From an uncultured Alphaproteobacteria bacterium (GTDB lineage: Bacteria; Pseudomonadota; Alphaproteobacteria; Puniceispirillales; UBA1172): 7,786 nt of DNA. The DNA lies in assembly GCA_913056245.1 (NCBI GenBank), contig CAJXME010000048.1:1-7786 (forward strand), read 5' to 3'. Within the stretch, counting starts at the first letter, position 1, and each line of letters begins with the position of its first letter. Positions 6,989-7,786 of the stretch are shown one piece after another. Both the position numbers and the translations under genes were made by a program. Below the pieces are notes generated by a model. It did no database searches, was not told where the DNA came from, and saw only the letters and a list, made by a program, of their open reading frames with translations.

Positions 6989-7786
6989 TTAAAACGTGAT
7001 GAGTTGCGGCATTTGCCGGAGCGCCGACATTAACCCCCGCAGAATGCCAGGCTCCAAGGCTGAATGGCCAGCGTCATCAACCAGACGCAAATCAGCATTG
7101 GGCCAGGCTTTTGCTAAATTCGACGCTGAGATGGGGGGGCAAATCACGTCATGACGCCCCTGAATAATGATCGCGGGCAGATCATGCAATCGATCGACAT
7201 GGTCGAGGATATAACCCTCGTCCAGAAAACAATCATGGACGAAATAATGCGCCTCAAGCCGCGCCAAACTGACCGCCATTCGGCCGCCCCCGCCGCGCAA
7301 TTCCGAATGCAAGGTCGCGCAGGAATTTTCATAAGCTGACCAAGATTCCGCCGCGGGAATCGAAATCGATGGGCTGGGGTCCATCAAGCGTTTGTGGTAA
7401 TGGAAGAGCGGATCATCGCGCTCATGTTCTGGCAAGGCGTGAATAAAGCGATCCCAAGCTTCGGGGTAAAACCGCCCCATCTGGGTCATGAACCAGTTGA
7501 TTTCAGGCTTGGTGCCAAGAAAAATCCCGCGCAAGACAAAACCAAGGCAAGATTGCGGGTGAGTGATCCCATAAACCAAGCCAAGGGTTGATCCCCAAGA
7601 GCCGCCAAAGACCAGCCAGCGGTCAATGGCAAAATGCTGGCGGATGCGCTCCAAATCATCCACCAAGGTCCACGTGGTGTTGGCCTCCGTTTCCGCAAAA
7701 GGACGCGATTGCCCAGCGCCACGCTGATCAAAAAGGATCACCCGAAACAAGGACGGATCAAAAAACCGGCGATGCAAAGGGCTGAT
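6989..7786 (-). CDS. pip: Proline iminopeptidase (S33 alpha/beta hydrolase), N-terminus missing
   Basis: Cytoplasmic aminopeptidase that removes N-terminal proline from small peptides. The frame stays open to the window edge, where it reads ISPLHRRFFDP; the family normally has the oxyanion GGPGGG motif just before this, so roughly 45 residues are lost to the window boundary. A TTG at 7777 lies in frame but inside conserved sequence and is not the start. Counting from the edge, the catalytic triad is S63 in GGSWGS, D213 in GRHDVICPP and H241 in DAGHSALEPG. The spacing agrees with Xanthomonas Pip (S110, D266, H294). FDQRGAGQSRP (19-29) is also typical. The cap-domain motif reads ESWSAYEN, with Tyr where the family often has Trp. 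It is read in the same direction as the downstream regulator, 107 bp away, but that regulator appears to have its own promoter. Confidence 0.93.
   Translation of the reverse strand: MSPLHRRFFDPSLFRVILFDQRGAGQSRPFAETEANTTWTLVDDLERIRQHFAIDRWLVFGGSWGSTLGLVYGITHPQSCLGFVLRGIFLGTKPEINWFMTQMGRFYPEAWDRFIHALPEHERDDPLFHYHKRLMDPSPSISIPAAESWSAYENSCATLHSELRGGGGRMAVSLARLEAHYFVHDCFLDEGYILDHVDRLHDLPAIIIQGRHDVICPPISASNLAKAWPNADLRLVDDAGHSALEPGILRGLMSALRQMPQLITF

Noticed and set aside
6980..6992. TTAA-N5-TTAA resembling a CtrA site at the pip stop codon
   Set aside because: The CtrA consensus needs seven bases between the half-sites; here there are five.

Overview
The window looks like an ordinary housekeeping segment of an alphaproteobacterial chromosome. 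GC content is mid-50s percent by eye, genes are tightly packed, and the enzyme sequences read like alphaproteobacterial versions. The FabI and AroC motifs fit that group, and so does the Xre-type regulator with its conserved C-terminal arginine/tyrosine-rich segment. I cannot place it below class level. I see no phage, insertion sequence, CRISPR, tRNA or rRNA gene.

Left part, + strand (1-2379): the end of a glycine-zipper surface-antigen-like envelope protein (1-309), a 144-bp gap with a weak candidate promoter, then fabI (enoyl-ACP reductase, last step of the fatty acid elongation cycle) and aroC (chorismate synthase, last step of the shikimate pathway) 15 bp apart and probably co-transcribed. 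aroC ends 12 bp from the end of the oppositely oriented tlyA.

Right part, - strand (read from 7786 down to 2392): a 5'-truncated proline iminopeptidase gene, a 107-bp intergenic region rich in inverted repeats, an Xre-family regulator, then xseB - ispA - dxs - tlyA. The last four form a compact cluster with gaps of 53 (after the regulator), 6, 43 and 17 bp. dxs makes DXP, the entry compound of the MEP pathway, and ispA turns its C5 products into farnesyl diphosphate. xseB supplies the small subunit of exonuclease VII, and tlyA encodes a ribosomal RNA methyltransferase. This gene order is known from many proteobacteria.

The least ordinary stretch is the regulator's upstream region (6882-6988). 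It holds two inverted repeats and several GTTGAA/GTGTTG half-sites around a candidate promoter, which suggests autoregulation and possibly control of the isoprenoid cluster. The rest supports no claim of a new biological system.
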